Source of the DNA: an uncultured Lachnospiraceae bacterium
Lineage (GTDB): Bacteria; Bacillota; Clostridia; Lachnospirales; Lachnospiraceae
DNA: 33,251 nt
NCBI GenBank assembly: GCA_951800685.1
Contig: CATOJY010000039.1
Span: forward strand, 1 to 33,251
Direction: 5' to 3'
How positions within the stretch are numbered: the first letter of the stretch is position 1; the number at the start of each line of letters is the position of its first letter. The notes below the pieces were generated by a model. That model searched no databases, had not been told where the DNA came from, and saw nothing but the letters and a program-made list of their open reading frames with translations. This document shows positions 14,594 to 21,893 of this stretch, piece after piece. The translations under genes were made by a program, and so were the position numbers.

Positions 14594-15898
14594 ATGAATA
14601 TCAGATTTTATAATGCGCGGATATTGACAATGGTAACAGACCAGTTGGTGAAAGGAGAGCTCTGGGTGCAGGACGGCAGGATCCTGTATGTAGGAGATGG
14701 AAATGACAGGGAGTCTGGCAGTGGGAATGGAGAGGTGGTCAAGTGGGACAGAGAGATTGACTGTGAGGGAAATCTTCTAATGCCGGGATTTAAGAATGCA
14801 CACACCCATTCTGGTATGACACTGCTGCGTTCCTATGCAGATGACCTGCCGTTGCAGGACTGGCTGTTTCAGCAGATTTTTCCGATTGAAGCGAAGATGG
14901 ATGGGGAAATGATCTATCACCTGACGAAATTAGCGGTATTGGAATATCTGACCAGTGGTATCACTTCGATCTTCGATATGTATCTGACGCCAGAGACTAC
15001 GGCGAAGGCTTGTGTGGAGATGGGGATGCGCTGTGTACAGGTGAGCGGCACCAGTGGACAGACGCCAGCAGAATTTGAGCGTTCCCTGGAATTGATGGAG
15101 CAGCGGTACCAGGCGCTGAATCATACTGACCCCCTCCTGAGTTATTTTATAGGATTCCATGCGGAATATACCTGTTCTAAAGAGCTGCTGGAAAAGGTAG
15201 CGGCAATGGCACATAAGTATAAGGCGCCGGTTTACACGCATTTGGCGGAGACTAAGTCAGAGGTGGAAGGCTGTATCGAGCGCCATGGTATGTCTCCAAC
15301 GAAGCTGTTTGAGTCGCTTGGCATCTATGACTATGGCGGCGGTGGATATCACTGTGTATATTTGGATGAAGAGGATATGGAGATCTTTTGCAGGCGCGGT
15401 CTGCATGTGGTAACGAATCCTGGCTCGAATACGAAACTTGCCAGCGGCATTGCGCCGATTTCTGACTATCTTAGGAAGGGGATCAATGTGGCTATCGGTA
15501 CGGACGGGCCTGCCAGCAATAACTGCCTGGATATGTTCCGGGAAATGTTTTTGGTGACAGGGCTTGCCAAGCTGCGGGAGAAGGATGCTTCTGCCGTGGA
15601 TGCGTGGGAAGTGCTCAAAATGGCGACGGTCAATGGTTCTAAGGCAATGTATCTGCCGGATACGGATGTGCTTGCGGCTGGGAAAGCAGCAGACCTTATT
15701 ATGATTGATCTGCACCAGCCTAATATGCAGCCTATTAACAACATTCCCAAGAATCTGGTTTACAGCGGCAGTAAGCAGAATGTTAAGATGACGATGATCC
15801 AGGGACGGATTCTGTATGAGAACGGCAGGTTTGCAGAAGACTATGATGTGGAAGCAATTTACAGAAAGGCAAATGAGATCATAGATAATCTCAGATAA
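14594..15898 (+). CDS. mtaD: 5-methylthioadenosine/S-adenosylhomocysteine deaminase (amidohydrolase)
   Basis: The 434-residue protein has the amidohydrolase metal site: His70 and His72 in FKNAHTHSGM, His189 in GFHAEYTC, His216 in YTHLAETKSE, and Asp304 in AIGTDGPASNN. The loop LRSYADDLPLQDWLFQQIFPIEAK is typical of the MTA/SAH deaminase branch (TM0936-like). It converts methylthioadenosine or S-adenosylhomocysteine (and often adenosine) to the inosine analogues. ATG at 14594 is preceded by GGAAAGG (14578-14584); an in-frame ATG at 14546 has no such signal. It is downstream of PNP, and the MutS-like gene starts 12 nt after its stop. Exact substrate preference cannot be seen; a guanine or cytosine deaminase is less likely because of the loop. 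Confidence 0.85.
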   Translation: MNIRFYNARILTMVTDQLVKGELWVQDGRILYVGDGNDRESGSGNGEVVKWDREIDCEGNLLMPGFKNAHTHSGMTLLRSYADDLPLQDWLFQQIFPIEAKMDGEMIYHLTKLAVLEYLTSGITSIFDMYLTPETTAKACVEMGMRCVQVSGTSGQTPAEFERSLELMEQRYQALNHTDPLLSYFIGFHAEYTCSKELLEKVAAMAHKYKAPVYTHLAETKSEVEGCIERHGMSPTKLFESLGIYDYGGGGYHCVYLDEEDMEIFCRRGLHVVTNPGSNTKLASGIAPISDYLRKGINVAIGTDGPASNNCLDMFREMFLVTGLAKLREKDASAVDAWEVLKMATVNGSKAMYLPDTDVLAAGKAADLIMIDLHQPNMQPINNIPKNLVYSGSKQNVKMTMIQGRILYENGRFAEDYDVEAIYRKANEIIDNLR

Positions 15899-15910
15899 TT
15901 GGAAAACCAT

Positions 15911-17605
15911 ATGGAATCTTTAGTGTTGGCAGGCATGATCCTTATCCTGATTGTCCTTTTGATGGGAAAAGAATATTTAAACAGCAGGACATTTCAGAAA
16001 AGAACGCTGGAGCAGATCTACCAAAGCTATGGCAGGCCTTCAGAAAGAGTTTATAAAGCGGGGGAGATGGAGCATATAAAGAAGTACTGCCTCAGACACC
16101 AGGATCCTTTACAGATTGATGATATTACGTGGAATGATTTGAACATGGATACGATCTATCAAAAGATTAACGTGTCATGCAGCGCTGCTGGGGATGAGTA
16201 TCTATATCACAGGTTGAGGACCCCGCTTTGTGATGTGGAGAAGATGACGGAGTGGGAAGCGCAGATTGCCTATTTTATGGAACATGAAGAGGAACGCCAT
16301 CTTGTGCAGAAGGTATGTCATAATCTGGGAAGGATGGGACGGTATTCCCTGCAGGAATATATAGAAAATCTGGATATCTTAGGAGAGCGGAAGAATGCTG
16401 CGTATCTTCTGGGGGATGTCCTGATCTTCGGCTGTATCGGTGCAATGTTTGTGTCTCTGCCGGTGGGGATCGCGGCGCTGCTTATTGTGCTGTGCCATAA
16501 TATCATAGGGTACTTTAAAGAATATAAACAGATTGAACCTTATATCACCAGCTTCCGTTATATCAATAGGATGCTGGATGCGGCGCAGCAGCTTGGTAAG
16601 AAAAAGATTGCAGGGATTGCGGTAGAGCAGGAACGTCTTGTGGAGTGTTATCAGCAAATGAAAAGTTTTATCCGCAATTCCTATCTGATCGTCTATGTGG
16701 AGAAGGGAAACGGTAATCCATTGAGCATTGTGTTGGATTATCTGCGCATGCTCTTTTATTTGGATCTGATCCAGTTTAACAATGCACTTCGGGCTGTCAG
16801 GGGACATCTTGCGGAGATAGATGAGATGGTAACGCTAATCGGTAAGATTGAGACGGCAGTGGTGATTGGATCATACAGAAACAGCCTGGAAGGCGGGTAC
16901 TGTGTTCCAGTGATAAGATTTGAAAAGGATGCGGATAAGCATATGGTGATCGACCATCTCTATCATCCCATGTTGTCGGATCCTGTGAAGAATTCTATCG
17001 ATACAAGAAAAGGGGTGCTGCTGACTGGTTCAAATGCCTCCGGCAAGTCAACGTTTCTACGTGCAACGGCTTTGAATGCTGTACTTGCACAGACGATACA
17101 CACCTGTCTGGCCAGACGCTATGAGGCGCCATTTTTCCGTATTTATTCCTCTATGTCGCTGAAGGATGATCTTGCGGGCGGCCAGAGTTACTATATGGTA
17201 GAGATTAAGTCTATTAAACGGATCTTAGATCAGACAAAGAGAGCACAGAAAGAACATGGATATGTACTCTGCTTTGTGGATGAGGTTCTCCGCGGAACCA
17301 ATACGGTGGAGCGGATTGCAGCGTCTGCACAGATTATGAAGATGTTTGCCCAAGGAAATGTAATCTGTTTTGCGGCGACACATGATGTGGAGCTTACGAA
17401 ACTTTTGGAACAGGAGTATGTTAATTACCATTTTGAGGAAAGGATTGAAGCGGAAGATGTTTTCTTCCCTTATACGTTGATGCCTGGTCCGGCCACGACA
17501 CGAAATGCAATTGCGCTGCTTAAAGTACTAGGATATGATGAGCAGATTATCCGTGAGGCAGAAACCATGGCAGAGCGATTTCTTCTGGAAGGAAAATGGC
17601 CGTGA
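15911..17605 (+). CDS. Membrane-anchored MutS-family ATPase
   Basis: The 564-residue protein combines an N-terminal hydrophobic helix (4-18) and a hydrophobic hairpin near 165-200 with a C-terminal MutS ATPase domain: Walker A GSNASGKST (373-381), DDLAGGQSYYMVEI (419-432), Walker B CFVDEVLRGTN (454-464) and ATHD (489-492). Residues 85-160 and 205-310 look like the lever/clamp helices. The mismatch-reading domain I of MutS and the Smr domain of MutS2 are both missing, so it is neither canonical MutS nor MutS2. Similar proteins occur in many Firmicutes and Bacteroidetes with no known function; DNA handling at the membrane is a guess. ATG at 15911 is chosen with GGAAAA nearby; a TTG at 15899 is possible. 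It follows mtaD by 12 nt and precedes rnhA. Confidence 0.8.
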   Translation: MESLVLAGMILILIVLLMGKEYLNSRTFQKRTLEQIYQSYGRPSERVYKAGEMEHIKKYCLRHQDPLQIDDITWNDLNMDTIYQKINVSCSAAGDEYLYHRLRTPLCDVEKMTEWEAQIAYFMEHEEERHLVQKVCHNLGRMGRYSLQEYIENLDILGERKNAAYLLGDVLIFGCIGAMFVSLPVGIAALLIVLCHNIIGYFKEYKQIEPYITSFRYINRMLDAAQQLGKKKIAGIAVEQERLVECYQQMKSFIRNSYLIVYVEKGNGNPLSIVLDYLRMLFYLDLIQFNNALRAVRGHLAEIDEMVTLIGKIETAVVIGSYRNSLEGGYCVPVIRFEKDADKHMVIDHLYHPMLSDPVKNSIDTRKGVLLTGSNASGKSTFLRATALNAVLAQTIHTCLARRYEAPFFRIYSSMSLKDDLAGGQSYYMVEIKSIKRILDQTKRAQKEHGYVLCFVDEVLRGTNTVERIAASAQIMKMFAQGNVICFAATHDVELTKLLEQEYVNYHFEERIEAEDVFFPYTLMPGPATTRNAIALLKVLGYDEQIIREAETMAERFLLEGKWP

Positions 17606-17681
17606 TATTTCTGACGGGGAAGGCAGCCGAAACGAAATGGTATTGAAATAGACTGTTATGGGCGAGAAAGGGGCATATAAG

Positions 17682-18152
17682 GTGAAAGTGACGATCTATA
17701 CAGACGGCGCCGCCCGTGGTAACCCGGAAGGACCGGGCGGTTATGGCACGGTGCTGCAGTATGTCGATACGAAAGGAATACTGCATGAGAGGGAATATTC
17801 TGCAGGATATAAAAAGACGACTAATAACCGCATGGAACTGATGGCGGCGATCGTTGGGCTGGAGGCATTGAAGAAACCCTGTGAAGTCACGCTTATTTCA
17901 GATTCCAAATACGTAACAGACGCATTTAACCAAAACTGGATTGATGGCTGGATCAAGCGGAATTGGAAGACAGCGGGGAATAAGCCTGTGAAAAATATTG
18001 ATCTGTGGGAGCGCCTGCTGCGGGCGAAACAGCCCCATACAGTGACTTTTCGATGGGTTAAAGGGCATGATGGTCATCCGGAAAACGAGCGCTGTGATAA
18101 ATTAGCAACGACGGCGGCAGATGGTGCAGACTTACTTGACGATACCTTCTGA
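17682..18152 (+). CDS. rnhA: Ribonuclease HI
   Basis: The product (156 residues from GTG 17682) has the four catalytic acids of RNase HI: Asp8 in [10 protein letters not shown], Glu52 in NNRMELMAA, Asp74 in ISDSKYV and Asp139 in ERCDKLA, with the flexible-loop His129 in [10 protein letters not shown]. It also keeps the basic Trp-rich handle region ([12 protein letters not shown]). It degrades the RNA strand of RNA-DNA hybrids in the cytoplasm. I prefer the GTG start because GAGAAAGGGG sits 8 nt before it and the protein then begins [10 protein letters not shown] like its relatives; an ATG at 17658 in the same frame has no ribosome-binding site. The length is close to E. coli RNase HI (155). 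Confidence 0.93.
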   Translation: MKVTIYTDGAARGNPEGPGGYGTVLQYVDTKGILHEREYSAGYKKTTNNRMELMAAIVGLEALKKPCEVTLISDSKYVTDAFNQNWIDGWIKRNWKTAGNKPVKNIDLWERLLRAKQPHTVTFRWVKGHDGHPENERCDKLATTAADGADLLDDTF

Positions 18153-18215
18153 TTAGTGGTATCATAGATATGGTTTTTAGGAAAACTATTTTATTACATG
18201 GGAAGGGGAACGAAG

Positions 18216-18404
18216 ATGGCAAAGCTGATTTTATTCTTAAATGCATTTTTGTCTTATTTATTAGTGTTTGTGTTGATCGTGGCAGTGGTGGTTGTGGCAT
18301 GTATTATTGGTGTAAAGTGGAGAAAGAATAAGGATGCCAAGGCAGCAGTGGATACAGGAATGGGTATGCAGGCAGATGGGGCCGGGGAGAATACGGCTGT
18401 TTAG
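18216..18404 (+). CDS. Small single-span membrane protein, uncharacterised
   Basis: The 62-residue protein begins MAKLILFLNAFLSYLLVFVL, continues through a long Val-rich hydrophobic helix (about residues 4-34) and ends in a basic patch (KWRKNKDAK) and a small-residue tail. The basic patch after the helix suggests the C-terminus is inside the cell. AAGGGG lies before ATG 18216, while an in-frame ATG at 18198 has none, so I took the shorter form. I do not recognise the family; proteins of this kind are common in Lachnospiraceae. It sits 63 nt after rnhA and ends before a strong terminator. Confidence 0.65.
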   Translation: MAKLILFLNAFLSYLLVFVLIVAVVVVACIIGVKWRKNKDAKAAVDTGMGMQADGAGENTAV

Positions 18405-18439
18405 TTGCAACAGGGTATTGTCATGCTTGTGATGTTGTA

Positions 18440-18467
18440 AAGTCAGGCCGAGGTGCCTGACTTTTTT
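18440..18467 (+). terminator. Intrinsic terminator ending the PNP to small-protein gene group
   Basis: Perfect nine-base arms AAGTCAGGC (18440-18448) and GCCTGACTT (18455-18463) with a 6-nt loop run directly into T residues. Confidence 0.88.
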
Positions 18468-18508
18468 ATATCACGAGGTGCGAGATGTAGGATAACGGGG
18501 GAAAAGAA

Positions 18509-19210
18509 ATGGGAAAGTATACAACGATCTTATGGGATCTGGATCAGACTTTGTTAGATTTTGACCGTTCCATGAATTATGCGATCCGGGCAGTCTTTAC
18601 GAAATATGCACTGCCGATTGATGAAGAAATTGTCGCGCGGTATGATGCAATCAACAGAGATCACTGGAACCGGCTGGAGCGTGGCGAGATCAGTAAGGAA
18701 GAAGTGAAGACAGGCAGATTCAGAGTGCTGCTGGAAGAATTGGGAATTAAGCAGATTGAGCCTGAGGAGATTGCAGCACGTTACCAGGAGGAACTGGGCA
18801 GTGTCTACTATTATATAGATGGTGCAAAGGAACTTGTCATGAAGTTGAAGGAATTAGGTTTTCGCCAATACGTGGTAACCAATGGAGTCAATGCGACACA
18901 GAGCAATAAGATGAAACTGTCAGGCTTAGACCAGGTTATGGATGGGGTCTTTGTGTCCGAATTGATGGGCTGTCCGAAACCGATGAAAGGATATTTTGAC
19001 GCCTGCTTTGCAGCGCTGCCAGAGGGAGCCAGAGAGACATGTATTCTGGTGGGGGATTCCCTTACAAGCGATATGAAGGGAGCGGAAAATGCTGGAATTG
19101 CCTCCTGCTGGTTCAATCCAAAAGGAAAAGAGAAAGATTTAGATGTGCGGATTGATTATGAAATCCGTCAGTTAAGGGAATTGCTGTCAATCTTAGCGGT
19201 GCCGAGCTGA
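18509..19210 (+). CDS. YjjG-type HAD hydrolase (noncanonical pyrimidine nucleotidase)
   Basis: The 233-residue protein shows HAD motifs in order: ILWDLDQTLLDF (Asp10 nucleophile, Asp12), VVTNGVNATQ (motif II), the Lys of CPKPMKGYF (motif III) and VGDSLTSDMKGAENAG (motif IV). A helical cap lies between motif I and II (FDRSMNYAIRAVF...), as in HAD subfamily IA. The combination WDLDQTLLDF with VTNGV and GDSLTSD matches YjjG/YfnB nucleotidases, which remove phosphate from (noncanonical) nucleoside monophosphates. ATG 18509 has GGGGGAAAAG upstream. It stands between two terminators, so it is probably a single-gene unit or has the WYL gene downstream. Substrate is inferred from family. Confidence 0.83.
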   Translation: MGKYTTILWDLDQTLLDFDRSMNYAIRAVFTKYALPIDEEIVARYDAINRDHWNRLERGEISKEEVKTGRFRVLLEELGIKQIEPEEIAARYQEELGSVYYYIDGAKELVMKLKELGFRQYVVTNGVNATQSNKMKLSGLDQVMDGVFVSELMGCPKPMKGYFDACFAALPEGARETCILVGDSLTSDMKGAENAGIASCWFNPKGKEKDLDVRIDYEIRQLRELLSILAVPS

Positions 19211-19240
19211 CTGCCGGCGGGTTAATAAGCCTGCCCTTTT
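19211..19240 (+). terminator. Possible weak terminator after the HAD gene
   Basis: GGCGGG and CCTGCC (one G-U pair) enclose TTAATAAG and are followed by CTTTT. The stem is short, so partial read-through into the WYL gene is possible. Confidence 0.35.
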
Positions 19241-19297
19241 GGCAGTGCAGAGGCAGGGAACAGTGGAAATACAATACATAGAACACAGGGGTTAAAG

Positions 19298-20302
19298 ATG
19301 GCCGGAAACAGCAAACAGAAACTGAAACTACTATATCTTCTAAAGATCCTCACGGAGCGGTCTGATGAAGAGCACTGTCTGGGTGCGCAGGCATTGATTG
19401 ATGCCCTGGCGGAGTATGGGATCAGGGCAGAGCGTAAGAGCATCTATGACGATATTGCCCAGTTGATTGAATTTGGATATGACATTGTATTGATCAAGGC
19501 CAAAACGGGCGGCGGTTACTATTTGTCCAGACGGGAGTTTGAACTTGCGGAGTTGAAGCTTCTGGTGGAGACCGTGCAGGCATCCAGATTCCTGACCGTG
19601 AAGAAATCGAGGGAGCTGATTGATAAGATCGAGAAGCTGGCGTCTAGGGCTGAGGCTGGACAGCTGCAGCGGCAGGTGTATGTGGCAAACAGAGTCAAGA
19701 CAGCCAACGAAAGCATTTATTACATTGTGGACGATATCCACCGGGCGATCCAGAGGAATGAGCAGATCTCGTTTCAATATCTGGAGTGGAATCTGGAGAA
19801 AGAACTTGTACCACGCAAAGATGGTAAGTGTTACCAGATCAGTCCTTGGGCGCTGACTTGTAAGGATGAGAATTACTATCTAATCGGTCATGATGCACAG
19901 AGTGACGTGATCAAGCATTTTCGTGTGGACAAAATGGGGCAGATCCGTGTATTGTCAGGAATAGGGCGGCACGGTGCGGCGCTGTTTGAGCGTTTCGATA
20001 TCGCAGCCTATGCGAATAAGACGTTCGGTATGTTTGGCGGGCGGGAAGAGGTTGTCACGATGGAATTCGAGAATCGGTTGATCGGTGTCATCCTAGACCG
20101 TTTTGGTAAGGAAGTGCCCATCAGAAGGAGAGATGGGGATCATTTCTCTGTGAGAGTACAGGTGGCACTCAGCGGACAGTTCTACGGATGGATTACCGGG
20201 CTTGGTGTGGGAGCGAAGATACTGGCACCAGCGGAGGTGGCAGAGGAATACCAGGCGCATTTAAGTAAGGTGCTTACACAGTATGAAACAAGGAAGCATT
20301 AA
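19298..20302 (+). CDS. WYL-domain transcriptional regulator
   Basis: The 334-residue protein has an N-terminal winged helix-turn-helix (LLYLLKILTERSDEEHCLGAQALIDALAEYGIRAERKSIYDDIAQLIEFGYDI, about 10-70) and a central WYL domain (ISFQYLEWN, then YQISPWALTCKDENYYLIGHD around 170-200, HFRVDKM). A C-terminal extension of strands (VTMEFENRLIGVILDRFGKEVPI) completes the usual WYL regulator. WYL domains bind nucleotides or nucleic acid ligands and often control stress or defence genes, but no defence gene is next to it here. ATG at 19298 has AGGGG at 8 nt. It may regulate the following aminotransferase gene, which starts 65 nt after its stop. Confidence 0.88.
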   Translation: MAGNSKQKLKLLYLLKILTERSDEEHCLGAQALIDALAEYGIRAERKSIYDDIAQLIEFGYDIVLIKAKTGGGYYLSRREFELAELKLLVETVQASRFLTVKKSRELIDKIEKLASRAEAGQLQRQVYVANRVKTANESIYYIVDDIHRAIQRNEQISFQYLEWNLEKELVPRKDGKCYQISPWALTCKDENYYLIGHDAQSDVIKHFRVDKMGQIRVLSGIGRHGAALFERFDIAAYANKTFGMFGGREEVVTMEFENRLIGVILDRFGKEVPIRRRDGDHFSVRVQVALSGQFYGWITGLGVGAKILAPAEVAEEYQAHLSKVLTQYETRKH

Positions 20303-20367
20303 GAAAGGGATGGCATCAGGATAATTTATGTTGTTTCCGATACGATATAGAAAAGAGGAATAGAGAC

Positions 20368-21540
20368 ATGGGAATACAATTTGCAGATCGTATGAAAGAA
20401 TTCGAGGAGGGTATTTTTCAGGTTCTGAATGAGAAGAAAGATGCGGCGCAGAGACAAGGTAGGAAAATTTATAATCTATCTGTAGGGACGCCGGACTTTC
20501 CACCGGCAGCACATGTGGTGGATGCTGTCGTCGAGGCGGCGAAGAAACCGGAGAATTACAAGTATGCACTGGTCGATCTTCCAGAACTGATTGAGGCAGT
20601 GCAGCATCGGTATGAAGAGCGGTATGGCGTACTGCTTGGAAAGGATGAGATCATGTCTGTCTATGGTTCCCAGGAAGGGATTGCACATATCTGCCTTTGT
20701 CTGTGCGATCCGGGGGACGTAGTGCTTGTGCCGAATCCTGGTTATCCCATTTTCGGAATAGGACCTTCACTTGCAGGGGCAGAAGTGGTCACTTATGATC
20801 TGACAGAGGAGAATCACTATCTTCCAGTGTTAGAGAGCATGGAAGAATCATTGTTAAAAAGGACGAAATGCATGGTTGTATCGTACCCCCTCAACCCAGT
20901 ATGTAAAACGGCGCCAGATGATTTTTATGAGAGACTGATTCCCTGGGCGGCAGAACATGAGATTTTGATTATTCATGACAATGCTTATTCGGATATCATT
21001 TATGATGGCAGAGTGGGCAAGTCAATCCTGCGTATTCCAGGGGCAAAGGAGACGGCGGTAGAGTTTTATTCTTTATCTAAGTCCTATAATTATACCGGGG
21101 CAAGGGTAAGTTTCCTGACAGGTAATAAAGAGGTGGTAGCGCACTTTAAGAAACTTCGTTCCCAGATCGATTATGGGACTTATCTACCGGTACAGTACGG
21201 TGCAGTTGCAGCGCTTACCGGTTCCGATCAGATGGTAAGAGACCAGTGTGCAGAGTATCAGAAAAGAAGAGATGCGCTCTGCGGCGGCTTGCGGAAAATA
21301 GGCTGGCAGATGGAGGACAGTGAGGGAACAATGTTTGCCTGGGCTAAACTTCCAAAACCTTACACGGATGATGTAGCTTTTGTTATGGAATTGGTGGAGA
21401 GAAGTGGTGTCCTGTGTACTCCGGGAAGTAGTTTTGGAACGTTGGGCAAGGGATATGTACGGTTTGCGCTGACCCTGCCGGTGGAAGTGATCCAGGAGGC
21501 TGTGGACGCGATTTCTTGTTCTGGTATGATTCGGGTATAG
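20368..21540 (+). CDS. PLP-dependent class I/II aminotransferase
   Basis: The 390-residue protein has the fold-type I layout: NLSVGTPDFPP at 36-46, GSQEGIAHICLCLCDPGDVVLVPNPGYP (100-127), Asn176 in SYPLNPV, Asp204 and Tyr207 in IHDNAYSDI, the PLP lysine Lys238 in SLSKSYNYTGARVSF, and a C-terminal GYVRFALTLP with the substrate Arg. It is closest in style to LL-diaminopimelate/alanine aminotransferases, but the usual YPNNPTG reads SYPLNPVCK, so the substrate is open. AGAGGAA precedes the ATG. It follows the WYL regulator with no clear terminator and ends before a strong one. A role in amino-acid or lysine/diaminopimelate synthesis is plausible, not shown. Confidence 0.85.
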   Translation: MGIQFADRMKEFEEGIFQVLNEKKDAAQRQGRKIYNLSVGTPDFPPAAHVVDAVVEAAKKPENYKYALVDLPELIEAVQHRYEERYGVLLGKDEIMSVYGSQEGIAHICLCLCDPGDVVLVPNPGYPIFGIGPSLAGAEVVTYDLTEENHYLPVLESMEESLLKRTKCMVVSYPLNPVCKTAPDDFYERLIPWAAEHEILIIHDNAYSDIIYDGRVGKSILRIPGAKETAVEFYSLSKSYNYTGARVSFLTGNKEVVAHFKKLRSQIDYGTYLPVQYGAVAALTGSDQMVRDQCAEYQKRRDALCGGLRKIGWQMEDSEGTMFAWAKLPKPYTDDVAFVMELVERSGVLCTPGSSFGTLGKGYVRFALTLPVEVIQEAVDAISCSGMIRV

Positions 21541-21584
21541 TAGGAGCAGTATGTCAATAGGCGCTTTATAGAAAAATTTTTTTT

Positions 21585-21615
21585 GGGATATGTCACAAAA
21601 AGGCATATCCCTTTT
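21585..21615 (+). terminator. Intrinsic terminator after the aminotransferase gene
   Basis: GGGATATG (21585-21592) and CATATCCC (21604-21611) pair perfectly across an 11-nt loop and are followed by TTTTC. Confidence 0.75.
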
Positions 21616-21641
21616 CGGTATTTTTTCTAAGGGAAGCATCA

Positions 21642-21670
21642 TTGACATGGTTCATGGATTAGCATATACT
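21642..21670 (+). promoter_or_regulatory. Sigma-A promoter of nrdD
   Basis: Perfect TTGACA (21642-21647) and TATACT (21665-21670) are spaced by 17 bp. The start would be near 21677, giving a leader of about 217 nt that contains the NrdR-like boxes and the dispersed repeat. Confidence 0.8.
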
Positions 21671-21679
21671 GAATGTACG

Positions 21680-21725
21680 CCACAAAATATAGTATTTTTA
21701 TGTAAACCAAAACTATATTTTGTAT
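21680..21725. promoter_or_regulatory. Pair of NrdR-like boxes
   Basis: ACAAAATATAGT (21682-21693) recurs in exact inverted form as ACTATATTTTGT (21712-21723), 30 bp centre to centre, about three helical turns. Each contains CAAAATATAG, which fits the NrdR box core (CwAtATaTwG) with one deviation. They sit immediately after the nrdD -10, the usual place for NrdR repression when dATP is high. A hairpin in RNA is an alternative reading. Confidence 0.7.
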
Positions 21726-21759
21726 GTTTGGCTTTCTATTGGGAAATGTTAAGGCGGTT

Positions 21760-21863
21760 ATATAGGTTGAAAATCAGAGATTTTTCAATTTTCTATGTAA
21801 GCAGTACCGCAAGCAGGTTTACGATCTGCAGTGGGATTAGATTGTAGTAAAAAGGCATTGTGC
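21760..21863 (+). repeat. Dispersed palindromic repeat, copy A (nrdD leader)
   Basis: The stretch begins TATAGGTTGAAAATCAGAG and continues with ATTTTTCAAT, CTAT.TA, AGTA, AAGC.GG.TTACGAT, GGGATTA.ATTG and ATTGTGC in the same order as copy B at 30571-30684. It is 24 or so nt shorter than copy B in the middle and its second palindrome is degraded. It lies in the predicted 5' leader of nrdD. Confidence 0.7.
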
Positions 21864-21893
21864 AGGATGAGAGTTTACCATGGAGGGGTGTAA

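Noticed and set aside
15257..15910. Minus-strand ORF opposite the deaminase
   Set aside because: Antisense shadow of a gene with intact metal ligands.
15911..17605. Canonical mismatch repair MutS or MutS2
   Set aside because: The mismatch-recognition domain and the Smr nuclease domain are both missing and membrane helices are present.
21590..21847. Plus-strand ORF in the nrdD leader
   Set aside because: It crosses a terminator, a promoter and two NrdR-like boxes and has no ribosome-binding site.
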